From RQOF01 sp964461135 (GTDB taxonomy: Bacteria; Calditrichota; Calditrichia; RBG-13-44-9): 10,245 nt of DNA. Below the pieces are notes generated by a model. It made no database searches, was not told where the DNA came from, and saw only the letters and a program-made list of their open reading frames with translations. Both the position numbers and the translations under genes were made by a program. Shown here piece after piece: positions 1-6,685 of this stretch. Position 1 is the first letter of the stretch; the number at the start of each line of letters is the position of its first letter. Location of the stretch: NCBI GenBank assembly GCA_964461135.1, contig CAYWTB010000126.1, forward strand, positions 1 to 10,245, given 5' to 3'.

Positions 1-652
1 TATGACTCACTTTTTATAGCTTTATTTCTTTTTACACAAAATTAGGGACGTAATCCTCTGTAAATACCTGGAATCTGACATGATCATATTTGAGAATATA
101 ATAAAGAATTGCCCGGAAATGCCCGCAATATTTTAGAAAATTCTGGCATCTGGATCTCCGGTTTCCCCTCAAAGCGACCATAAAAGATATTTATCTGAAA
201 TCCATCAGATTAAGCATAAATTGTTTAAGAATATATTAATGATATGATTATTCCATTACATCAGAAAATCAGGTCTTAACTCATTGATATTTAATGAAAT
301 TTGAATGATCATTAATTGACTGTCATTGTCCCGGGAGGGACCACCATGTGGCAAGGAGCGAAAGCGACGAAGCAATCTCCTTGCTTAATTGAAGAAAATG
401 AGATCGCTTCCTGTCTAGCTACCATTCCAGCAAGACGGACCTATCCGCCGCGACCAGACGACGCTTCGCTTACCATGTAGTGGTCCCTCCCGGGACAATG
501 ACGTACATATTAAAAGAAATAGTCATATTATTCAATTTTTTTGCCGCAAGGTCAGGTAGTTAATCATTGGGATCAAATATTTTTTCCCGTAAAGATTATC
601 TGAAACGGGTCGTTGATAAAAATAAATACCGTTAGCCCGTGAGGAATCTCTT
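1..652. other. Long intergenic region, no gene seen
   Basis: No coding region of credible length or composition is visible on either strand. The flanks (1-321 and 503-652) are very AT-rich with frequent stop codons in all frames. A GC-rich palindromic element occupies 322-502 and is listed separately. A short hairpin, ATCTGA (193-198) with TCAGAT (205-210) and a 6-nt loop, is also present but has no T-tract and no clear role. The promoter of the small gene at 653 must lie between about 503 and 640, but I could not pick out a convincing -35/-10 pair there. Confidence 0.7.
322..502. repeat. MITE-like or REP-like palindromic element with long inverted arms
   Basis: The two ends are a perfect 23-bp inverted repeat: 322-344 starts GTCATTGTCCCGGG, and 480-502 is its exact reverse complement, ending CCCGGGACAATGAC. 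The symmetry continues imperfectly inward: CATG occurs on both sides, and GCGAAAGCGACG (358-369) is mirrored by CGACGCTTCGC (459-469). The arms therefore total roughly 45-50 bp each. A smaller hairpin, GCAAGGAG (351-358) with CTCCTTGC (377-384), sits in the left arm. GAAGCAATCTC (369-379) is mirrored with one mismatch by GAGATCGCTTC (400-410). The element is much more GC-rich than its flanks and has no ORF. The AGCGAAGCGACGAAGCAATCTC-like core resembles dispersed intergenic repeats I recall from many bacterial genomes. No target-site duplication is obvious at the edges. It could be a non-autonomous mobile element or a structured repeat. Confidence 0.72.
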
Positions 653-958
653 ATGACGAAGCTCGAAAAAATTAAAAATTGGGTGAAGGGATTGGACTAC
701 CGGGATATTCATCAGCTTTTGCTTCACCTGCGCAGAAGAAATGATATTATCATTCCCGCCTGTTTTACCAAAAATGATCTCAGGCAGCTTTTACAGAACG
801 AAGGTATTGCAGATCACCTGTCCGATGAAGAGTTTGCTACATTGAAAAATGAATTTGACAGTTGCCATGAATGTTATATGAGAGAATGGATGCGGACTAT
901 GGTGTTGATGACCCTGGACAGATCAAGAGACCGGGTCAGGCATTCGTTGTCTGCCTGA
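653..958 (+). CDS. Small hypothetical protein, 101 aa
   Basis: I do not recognise this protein. The ATG at 653 is supported by a good Shine-Dalgarno sequence, GAGGAA at 641-646, seven bases upstream. The product is short, charged and predicted mostly helical, with no signal peptide or membrane segment. It opens with a Lys-rich helix containing W10. A stretch of Leu, His and Arg follows (about residues 20-30), then a short hydrophobic run, DIIIPACF (31-38). The middle is acidic (about 55-70). Cys36, Cys71 and Cys74 are present; the last two form a C-x2-C pair (CHEC), but with no second pair it is not a clear metal site. It is monocistronic as far as can be seen: 377 bp separate it from the next gene, and the palindromic element lies 150 bp upstream. 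It could be a regulator or adaptor, but nothing in the sequence decides this. Confidence 0.6.
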   Translation: MTKLEKIKNWVKGLDYRDIHQLLLHLRRRNDIIIPACFTKNDLRQLLQNEGIADHLSDEEFATLKNEFDSCHECYMREWMRTMVLMTLDRSRDRVRHSLSA

Positions 959-1335
959 TCAGAACTTGCTTTTCCATTTCCCCGCAGCTTGTTTTTTTCG
1001 AAATCTACTCATATTGTCAGACTTTGGTTGTATTACGACCCCCCTAAAGTAATTGATTAAGAAAATAATATCCTGTATATTATTATTGTAAGTAAAACAG
1101 GAAACTGGTACGGCGTTCATGAGAGAATAAGCATCTTTCATTGTATGTTCTTGCGAGCAGGTGGTGGTTTTCCAGACGGAACATATCAGGGGATTGGTTA
1201 CTCTTTTTGTTTTGTGAGGTTTATCATGAGTGGTCCTGCCTATTGTTGACCAATTCAAAGTCCTCTTTGAAAGCGGGACTTTTATTTGTTATCAATAGGG
1301 ATTCGAATGTTTTCAGAAATAGTAGGAGAGAGGAC
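959..1335. other. Intergenic leader region of the Cys-rich gene
   Basis: These 377 bases separate the 101-aa gene from the Cys-rich gene. Open frames cross it on both strands, but their translations look like non-coding sequence (runs of Trp, Arg, Asn and Thr with no pattern) and none has a ribosome binding site. The notable structure is the hairpin at 1257-1282, listed separately. A polypyrimidine stretch (GACCCCCC, 1038-1045) and AT-rich sequence around 1060-1090 are present, but I could not assign a promoter with confidence. Confidence 0.55.
1257..1289 (+). terminator. Hairpin with T-rich tail in the leader of the Cys-rich gene
   Basis: AAAGTCC (1257-1263) pairs perfectly with GGACTTT (1276-1282), and inside it CTT (1265-1267) pairs with AAG (1271-1273) around a 3-nt loop. 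The right arm runs into TTTATTTGTT, giving a terminator-like shape. It lies about 290 bp past the end of the 101-aa gene and about 50 bp before the ATG at 1336. It may be a late terminator of the upstream transcript or an attenuator-like leader structure. The U-tract is interrupted, so either reading is tentative. Confidence 0.35.
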
Positions 1336-1842
1336 ATGCCAATCTTTGATAAGCGTGGTAAATTGATCATTCCACAGCCCGATCATTTTAAGGGCCTGGG
1401 ATCACCAAAGAGTGTGCTGGTGCATGATAGAAAAGTCCTGGTAAACCAGCTCTATTGTCCCGAGGGCCATTCTCTGATCAGCGACTCGAATCCCCATTTT
1501 GATGAGAAGCCTGCAATACATGTGGTCTGCGAAGGAGAAACTATCCGTCAGCATGTATATTTAAGCCCGTTTCAGGACGACCGTAGAAAAGTATTTAGCC
1601 AGGAATTCCGGCAGGGTGAAATTCTGAGGATCTATTGTCCGGAATGTGATAAAGAATTCCCTAAATATGCGCCGCATGACTGCCGGGAGGGCGCCATGTA
1701 TGTGGCTTTTTTTCTACAAAATGACGCTGATTTTTGTAATATTGCCTGTGTCTGTAATGCCTGGGGATGCCCGGCAAGTTTCCTGCACCTGGCAGGAGAA
1801 ATATATTCCGAAGTCCGGGCGAAATTTCCGGTTCAACGTTGA
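1336..1842 (+). CDS. Cys-rich hypothetical protein with zinc-ribbon-like motifs, 168 aa
   Basis: I cannot name this family. I chose the ATG at 1336 because AGGAG (1324-1328) lies seven bases upstream; the frame is open back to 1141, but that extension looks non-coding and lacks a ribosome binding site. The 168-aa product has two knuckle-like motifs: CPEGH at 41-45 and CPEC at 101-104. Other cysteines are at 65, 116, 134, 138, 140 and 145, the last four in a cluster, CNIACVCNAWGC (134-145). CPEGH and CPEC could together form one four-ligand zinc ribbon separated by a beta-rich insert of about 55 residues. There is no signal peptide or membrane helix, so it is probably cytoplasmic. The C-terminal Cys cluster, just before a helix (about 148-164), could be a second metal site or redox-active. 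Zinc binding is inferred from spacing only. The gene stands alone, with hairpins on both sides. Confidence 0.72.
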   Translation: MPIFDKRGKLIIPQPDHFKGLGSPKSVLVHDRKVLVNQLYCPEGHSLISDSNPHFDEKPAIHVVCEGETIRQHVYLSPFQDDRRKVFSQEFRQGEILRIYCPECDKEFPKYAPHDCREGAMYVAFFLQNDADFCNIACVCNAWGCPASFLHLAGEIYSEVRAKFPVQR

Positions 1843-1857
1843 CAAGTGGGTATGTGA

Positions 1858-1887
1858 AATTAGTTAAAATACCCATTTTAACTAATT
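1858..1887 (+). terminator. Perfect 13-bp AT-rich hairpin after the Cys-rich gene
   Basis: AATTAGTTAAAAT (1858-1870) and ATTTTAACTAATT (1875-1887) are perfect reverse complements around the 4-nt loop ACCC. The hairpin starts 16 bases after the stop codon of the Cys-rich gene. An eight-T run follows only at 1912-1919, too far for a standard intrinsic terminator, and the stem is nearly all A-T. GGGTA (1848-1852) could instead pair with TACCC (1870-1874), an alternative shorter fold. A transcript-end or 3'-stabilising role is likely. A protein-binding palindrome for the downstream gene is the alternative. Confidence 0.4.
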
Positions 1888-2072
1888 AATGGCAATTTTA
1901 AATAGGTAGAATTTTTTTTATTCCGATTTATACTTTGACCGGCTGTAATTATACCCGAGTACCAGATAGTATCTCCAAATTTTATGGTTTTTAATTTTTA
2001 TACATGAGTTGTCTACTCGAATTTGAATTTAAAATCGAATTAAATTGACTGTTTCGGTCAGGAGAATTATTT

Positions 2073-2750
2073 ATGAAATCCTCATATATATTAGTTTATA
2101 TCATCCTGCATTTCATTACCGTAATTTCTCCGGCATATTCCCAGGAAAATATTAACCGTGAAGATTTTTATTCATTTCTGGAGGATTACATCGGCAATCT
2201 TCATTCTGCTAATATGGTGGGTGATTCATCGCTCAGTCCTCAGACAAATCTGGAATTGCGGGTACGAAAATGGAATGATTATATTTCTGCAGTACTACCC
2301 GCGAGGTACCTGGTAGTGGTTCCGGTAGAAGAAGTTTCGGTAGGACGGGAGAAATATAACCGATCTGAGGTTCAGATTGATTACAGCTTCCAGGTTAAAT
2401 TCCCACAGCTAAATTTCCGGTTTGAAAATAATGTTTCAAATCCGGAAGGGTCTTTTAAGCTGGATAAACATCAGGAAGAGGTCGAAGGAAGTAAATGGAT
2501 TATACTTATTCCCCGCTTGCAAAAACTGCTGGTGCAATCTAATCTGGCCAGAAAATTTGATATCCTCAGGAATCACGGAAATCTGCTTTTTAAAATTCAG
2601 CTGAATTATAGTCGTGAAGGGGGCTGGACTCATTTTTATCACACCGTTATAACATTCAATTCCATTCGATGGGAGGTGGATAATGAAACGGTGTGGCAGC
2701 TGGAATCCCTGCCCTTTAATGAAATTATGTTGCATAATAAGAAGGATTGA
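2073..2750 (+). CDS. Exported hypothetical protein, 225 aa
   Basis: The family is not recognised. The ATG at 2073 has a strong Shine-Dalgarno sequence, AGGAGA at 2060-2065. Residues 1-23 form a classical Sec signal peptide: Lys2, a hydrophobic core of Ile, Leu, Val and Phe (5-19), then PAYS before Gln24, a plausible signal peptidase I site. There is no cysteine after the core, so it is not a lipoprotein. The mature part (about 200 aa) has no further membrane segment. It begins with a helical, acidic portion (about 27-55). After that it alternates hydrophobic and polar residues in a way that suggests beta strands, for example YLVVVPVEEVSV (99-110) and strands around 120-140 and 180-205. Aromatic and Asn residues are common. 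A periplasmic or surface role is inferred. It has its own leader and is not obviously cotranscribed with its neighbours. Confidence 0.7.
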   Translation: MKSSYILVYIILHFITVISPAYSQENINREDFYSFLEDYIGNLHSANMVGDSSLSPQTNLELRVRKWNDYISAVLPARYLVVVPVEEVSVGREKYNRSEVQIDYSFQVKFPQLNFRFENNVSNPEGSFKLDKHQEEVEGSKWIILIPRLQKLLVQSNLARKFDILRNHGNLLFKIQLNYSREGGWTHFYHTVITFNSIRWEVDNETVWQLESLPFNEIMLHNKKD

Positions 2751-3100
2751 GGGTAAAGAATTAGAAAAACCTGCCGCTTTTTGTTCATAACACCCGCTTT
2801 GGAGAAACATAGATCCCGCTCAATTACCCCACAGAATAGCAAAATACTGGTTTTACCAATCCCATTATCCAGCATTCGTGTTTGACTGCAAAGCAAAACA
2901 TGGACGACCGGAACTATTCATATGCAAATATGCCTGGGATGATTGTCTGTTTATGACCAACCTGTACCTTTACGTCTCAGAAGACTGATCAACTTTGGAA
3001 TCTCCCTGTATAAATATTATATTGGAAAGACAATTTTTTTGTAACTTTCAATTATTGGAACCCTTTTTCCATTAAAAATTCATTTGTACGAAAGGTAGAT
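2751..3100. other. Intergenic region with a doubtful coding remnant
   Basis: No gene with a start codon and ribosome binding site is visible. On the + strand one frame is open from 2791 to the TGA at 2986-2988 (66 codons). Its translation looks protein-like, with several Trp, Tyr and Cys residues and an ending LYLYVSED, but there is no ATG near its beginning and a TAA closes it at 2788-2790. It may be the 3' remnant of a decayed gene or a chance open stretch. The AT-rich part at 2990-3060 probably carries the promoter for the glucokinase operon. TATTAT (3015-3020) is a possible -10 box, but the matching -35 is poor. Confidence 0.45.
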
Positions 3101-3880
3101 ATGGGGCAGAAAAACAAAGAATCACATGAAAATATTTTGGGTATTGATATTGGTGGAACAGGAATCAAGGTTGCACCGGTAGATATAATACAGGGGAAAA
3201 TATTAGAGGATCCCCGCAAGGAAGCAACGCCGCGGCCGGCAACCCCGGAATCGGTAGTATCGGTTCTGAAAAAAATGGTGAAATCTGTCCACTGGGAAGG
3301 TCCGGTTGGTTGTGGTTTTCCCGGTATTGTTAAAAACGGAATTATTTATTCCGCGGCAAACCTTGATAACGGATGGATGGAATTTTCGCTGAAAAATGCT
3401 CTGGAAAAGCAAATTTCGAGCCCTGCCTCGGTCATCAATGATGCTGATGCCGCTGGCCTGGCTGAAATGCGTCATGGTGTCGGCCGGAAATGGAATCATA
3501 GCGGGGGAGGGGTGGTATTGTTCTTTACCCTTGGCACCGGCATAGGTAGCGCGGTATTTAATAACGGACAACTGGTCCCCAACACGGAATTTGGACATAT
3601 GGAAATGAGAGGGAAGGATGCTGAAAAATGGGCGGCCACAGTAATCCGTGAAAAGGAAAATCTCAGCTGGAAAGACTGGGGTGCCAGGGTAAATGAATTT
3701 CTGCAACGAATGGAACACCTCTTTTCGCCTGATGTTATTATTATTGGTGGTGGAATCAGTGAAGATCCCCAGAAATTTTTTCCATACCTGCATGTGAAAG
3801 CTGAGCTCCTTGCTGCAAAGATGGCTAATGAGGCGGGAATTATTGGAGCAGCCATGAGTTTAGAGTTGCATGCAGAATGA
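3101..3880 (+). CDS. ppgK: Polyphosphate glucokinase (ROK-fold), 259 aa
   Basis: Phosphorylates glucose to glucose 6-phosphate in the cytoplasm; family members use inorganic polyphosphate, often ATP as well (EC 2.7.1.63). The N-terminal phosphate-binding motif is DIGGTGIK (16-23). The catalytic aspartate is probably D114 in INDADAAG (112-119). The second nucleotide/phosphate loop is LGTGIGSA (144-151), followed by PNTEFGH (160-166), the sugar-binding segment with E163 and H166, and IIGGGIS (214-220). The CxCGxxGCxE zinc motif of most ROK proteins is absent, as expected for PpgK, and the length matches characterised PpgK enzymes (about 250-270 aa). The start has AAGG at 3092-3095. It is the first gene of a probable operon, 114 bp before pgi, which consumes its product. 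Donor specificity cannot be read directly from the sequence; a glucokinase that prefers ATP is the alternative. Confidence 0.88.
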   Translation: MGQKNKESHENILGIDIGGTGIKVAPVDIIQGKILEDPRKEATPRPATPESVVSVLKKMVKSVHWEGPVGCGFPGIVKNGIIYSAANLDNGWMEFSLKNALEKQISSPASVINDADAAGLAEMRHGVGRKWNHSGGGVVLFFTLGTGIGSAVFNNGQLVPNTEFGHMEMRGKDAEKWAATVIREKENLSWKDWGARVNEFLQRMEHLFSPDVIIIGGGISEDPQKFFPYLHVKAELLAAKMANEAGIIGAAMSLELHAE

Positions 3881-3994
3881 AAATCCTGTCATTCTTCACT
3901 GTATCTTCATAAAAAATTTTTATCTAATACTGTCTGAATTAGTAAGAGATATCAGTTACATATAAACCTGTAAGAGAAAAATGGGGAAAATTTT

Positions 3995-5701
3995 ATGGAA
4001 TATCTGGGCGATTATAAGATCAATATTGATACAACCTTTAAGAAATTAAAGGAAGAAGACATTCTGGCCAGAATTTGGAAACATGATCACACCGTATGGA
4101 AGCCTGATCCTGAAGAGATTACCAACCGCCTGGGATGGCTGCACAGCATTGATACAATGGGGAAAACGTTACCGGAACTGACGCAATTTGTTGAAGAACT
4201 TCGCAAAGATGGGTTTAAAAATGCCCTGTTGCTGGGGATGGGAGGGTCCAGCCTGGCGCCGGAAGTTTTCCGGAAGACGTTCGGGGTTAAAGACGGCTAT
4301 CTGAATCTGCATGTTCTGGACAGCACCGATCCGGGTATGGTACTGCAGTATGCCCGTGATCTTAATCCGCAAGAGACGCTTTATATTGTCTCCACTAAAT
4401 CCGGATCTACCACTGAAACCCTGTCCTTCATGAAATACTATTATAACCGGGCTCTGAAGAAACTGAGCCGGGAAAAAGCAGCCCGACATTTTATTGCGAT
4501 TACCGATCCCGGAAGTGAGCTCATCGATATTGCTCATAGATTAAACTTTCGTAAGATATTTCTGAATGACCCGAATATAGGAGGTCGGTATTCTGCACTT
4601 ACCTATTTTGGCCTGGTTCCGGCTGCTCTGGTGGGTGTCGATGTGAAGTTGCTTCTGAAAAGAGGGCGAGTTTTGCAGAGAAACTTTGAAAATTATGATT
4701 CACCTACGGAAGGAGATACATCAGCTGCCCGTCTAGGAACCATTATGGGCGAACTGGCTTCGCTCGGTTTGGATAAGATTACATTCATTATGTCCCCGGA
4801 TATCGAACATTTCGGTGCTTGGGTGGAACAGCTTATTGCAGAAAGTACCGGCAAGGAAAGGAAAGGAATTCTGCCTGTCGATGGAGAAGCTGTACTGGAA
4901 CCTAGGTACTATGCCGCAGATCGCTTATTTGTGTACATGAAATTAAAAGATGATTCCACTTATGATAACCGGGTAAAAAAATTATATGAATCCGGATATC
5001 CGGTAATACAATTAAATCTTGATGATCTCTATGATCTTGGTCAGCAATTTTTTAAATGGGAAACGGCCACTGCCATCGCCGGCTGGCGCCTGAAGATCAA
5101 TCCGTTTAACCAGCCAAATGTAGAAGCGGCAAAAAAACAGGCCAGGAAAGTGGTTGCTCAGTATGAAGATAAAGGAAAATTACCTGAAACCAAACCGGTA
5201 CTGGAAAAGGATGACATAAAGGTTTTTGCAGATTTTAAGGGAAACACGATCACTGATATTTTAGCTGATTTTTTTGCTGATGCGAAACCAGGTCTGAACA
5301 ATTCCAAAGGTAGAGGCTATATCTCCCTTCAGGCGTATATCAAACCGGATATAAAGGTGGAGAGAAAATTACAGGACTTGAGGACAAAACTGCAGGAGAA
5401 ATATAAAATGGCCACAACTTTCGGTTATGGCCCCAGATTCCTGCACTCTACCGGTCAATTGCACAAGGGAGATGCGGGACACGGACTATTTGTCCAGTTT
5501 TCGGCTGATATGCCGGAAGATGCGGATATTCCCAACGATCCCGGTGAGGATACGTCTTCCATCAGCTTCGGAATTCTGAAGACTGCTCAGCACCTGGGTG
5601 ACCAGCGGGCCCTGCAGGAGGCGGGGCGAAAAATTCTGAGAATTCATCTGGGCAAAGATCAACAAGCCAGTCTGCAAAAAATTATGGAAAGTATTTCATG
5701 A
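3995..5701 (+). CDS. pgi: Glucose-6-phosphate isomerase, transaldolase-fusion type but stand-alone, 568 aa
   Basis: Interconverts glucose 6-phosphate and fructose 6-phosphate in glycolysis and gluconeogenesis (EC 5.3.1.9). The two SIS sugar-isomerase lobes are visible. Substrate-phosphate loops are GMGGSSLAPE (81-90) and STKSGSTTET (133-142). GGRYSALTYFG (196-206) is the typical conserved segment. WVEQLIAESTGKERKG (276-291) carries the probable catalytic Glu (E283 or E284). FNQPNVEAAK (371-380) ends with the probable catalytic Lys380, and GPRFLHSTGQLHKGD (479-493) is the C-terminal signature. This style matches the isomerase half of bifunctional transaldolase/phosphoglucose isomerase proteins (about 950 aa), but no transaldolase domain precedes it: the upstream 114 bp are non-coding and ppgK lies beyond. 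The start is supported weakly by GGGGA at 3983-3987. The stop codon overlaps the start of the HAD gene, implying translational coupling. Confidence 0.92.
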   Translation: MEYLGDYKINIDTTFKKLKEEDILARIWKHDHTVWKPDPEEITNRLGWLHSIDTMGKTLPELTQFVEELRKDGFKNALLLGMGGSSLAPEVFRKTFGVKDGYLNLHVLDSTDPGMVLQYARDLNPQETLYIVSTKSGSTTETLSFMKYYYNRALKKLSREKAARHFIAITDPGSELIDIAHRLNFRKIFLNDPNIGGRYSALTYFGLVPAALVGVDVKLLLKRGRVLQRNFENYDSPTEGDTSAARLGTIMGELASLGLDKITFIMSPDIEHFGAWVEQLIAESTGKERKGILPVDGEAVLEPRYYAADRLFVYMKLKDDSTYDNRVKKLYESGYPVIQLNLDDLYDLGQQFFKWETATAIAGWRLKINPFNQPNVEAAKKQARKVVAQYEDKGKLPETKPVLEKDDIKVFADFKGNTITDILADFFADAKPGLNNSKGRGYISLQAYIKPDIKVERKLQDLRTKLQEKYKMATTFGYGPRFLHSTGQLHKGDAGHGLFVQFSADMPEDADIPNDPGEDTSSISFGILKTAQHLGDQRALQEAGRKILRIHLGKDQQASLQKIMESIS

Positions 5702-6438
5702 TAAAAGCATTTATTTTCGATCTTGACGGGACCCTGGTCCAGATAGAAACCCTGAAAGCGTTGTCGTATGCAAAAGCGGCGGTTGAACTGAATCCCGATA
5801 AAGTCAAGGAAGATGACGTTGTCACCAAATTTAAAGACGTTGTAGGATTAAGCAGAAGAGAAGTGGCGACGAAACTGATGGACGAATTCAAGCTGGAAGA
5901 CAAAGCACGTGAGCATATAGATGAATTTGAGGTATCGGAACCCTGGCAGGCATACGTCCAGATCCGCTTGCGCTATTATGACCATATGATATCGAATCCT
6001 AAAATTGTAAAAAATTTTGCCTGTCCAGATAATATGGGGCTTCTGACCTGGGTTACCGAAAAAAAATATGTTACGGGACTGGCTACCATGTCTACCAGTG
6101 ATGAAGCCCAAAAAATTATTAAAATATTAGAATTGAGACCGAAGTTCCGTTTTATTGCCACCAGGGATGATGTTGAACATGGAAAACCTGATCCCGAGAT
6201 TTATCAGCTGGTAGCTCATCAAATAAATATGAAGCCGGATGACTGTCTGGTTATTGAGGACTCGGCAGCTGGCATTAAGGCCGCTCTGAATGCACACATG
6301 CATTGTGTGGCGGCCACCAGTGATTTCACCCGCCGCAAGGTTCATGAAAGCGGCCTGCTTGATAAAGAATGGATTGTAGATGATCTTTCCGATTTGCAGA
6401 ACCGGGTTAAACAACTTCTGAAAAAATTAGATAATTGA
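5698..6438 (+). CDS. HAD-superfamily hydrolase, beta-phosphoglucomutase/sugar phosphatase-like, 246 aa
   Basis: A haloacid dehalogenase-family enzyme, predicted to hydrolyse or isomerise a phosphorylated sugar in the cytoplasm. Motif I is FDLDGTL (7-13), with the nucleophile D8 and the acid/base D10. A helical cap follows (about 15-95), including VGLSRREVATKL (49-60), which resembles the caps of beta-phosphoglucomutase and phosphoglycolate phosphatase types. Motif II is in GLATMST (127-133), motif III is K163 in HGKPDPEIY (161-169), and motif IV is VIEDSAAGIKAA (185-196) with E187 and D188. All catalytic positions are intact. Its ATG lies inside the end of pgi (ATGA overlap), with GGAAAG at 5686-5691 as ribosome binding site, so it is very likely co-translated with pgi. 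The context points to a hexose- or pentose-phosphate substrate, but phosphatase and mutase cannot be told apart from the sequence alone. Confidence 0.85.
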   Translation: MIKAFIFDLDGTLVQIETLKALSYAKAAVELNPDKVKEDDVVTKFKDVVGLSRREVATKLMDEFKLEDKAREHIDEFEVSEPWQAYVQIRLRYYDHMISNPKIVKNFACPDNMGLLTWVTEKKYVTGLATMSTSDEAQKIIKILELRPKFRFIATRDDVEHGKPDPEIYQLVAHQINMKPDDCLVIEDSAAGIKAALNAHMHCVAATSDFTRRKVHESGLLDKEWIVDDLSDLQNRVKQLLKKLDN

Positions 6439-6493
6439 TGGGATTAACCGCTTAAGTTTTCATTTTTTAGATAGTTTTAATCTTTTCTTCAAA

Positions 6494-6530
6494 AGAGGAA
6501 AAAGAACCGTTTTTACGGTCCTTTTCCTCT
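6494..6530 (+). terminator. Terminator-like hairpin after the ppgK-pgi-HAD cluster
   Basis: AGAGGAAAAAGAACCG (6494-6509) pairs with CGGTCCTTTTCCTCT (6516-6530) with one bulge or mismatch in the middle, around the loop TTTTTA. It begins 56 bases after the HAD stop codon. The T residues lie within the right arm rather than after it. An inner hairpin ACCG/CGGT (6506-6509 with 6516-6519) followed by CCTTTTCCT is an alternative terminator shape. On the opposite strand the hairpin is followed by CTCTTTTG, so it could also stop antisense transcription. No gene is seen on that strand. Confidence 0.6.
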
Positions 6531-6685
6531 CCGCCTGAAATTTCAAATATTTCATTTTAAAGGTTTAAAAATTGGGAATGTATCCGATGATATGATTGTT
6601 GCCTGTATAACAGAACGGATTTGCTGCATTCGGTTAACAACCGATAGAGAACGGGCAGCAGGGGACATGTTTAATTGTTAGAGTA

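Noticed and set aside
315..510. Target-site duplication flanking the palindromic element
   Set aside because: Flanks TTAATTGACT and GTACATATTA share no direct repeat, so a recent transposition cannot be claimed from this copy.
605..640. ACGGG (605-609) pairing with CCCGT (636-640) just before the ribosome binding site of the 101-aa gene, as a possible riboswitch or thermometer
   Set aside because: Only 5 bp with a 26-nt AT-rich loop; too weak to claim without conservation.
1141..1335. A 65-residue N-terminal extension of the Cys-rich protein
   Set aside because: The frame is open, but the translation is unlike the rest of the protein, crosses the leader hairpin and has no ribosome binding site, whereas ATG 1336 has AGGAG at the right distance.
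3203..3793. A 196-codon open frame on the minus strand
   Set aside because: It lies entirely inside the well-supported ppgK gene, and its translation has no recognisable motifs and no ribosome binding site; it is a shadow frame.
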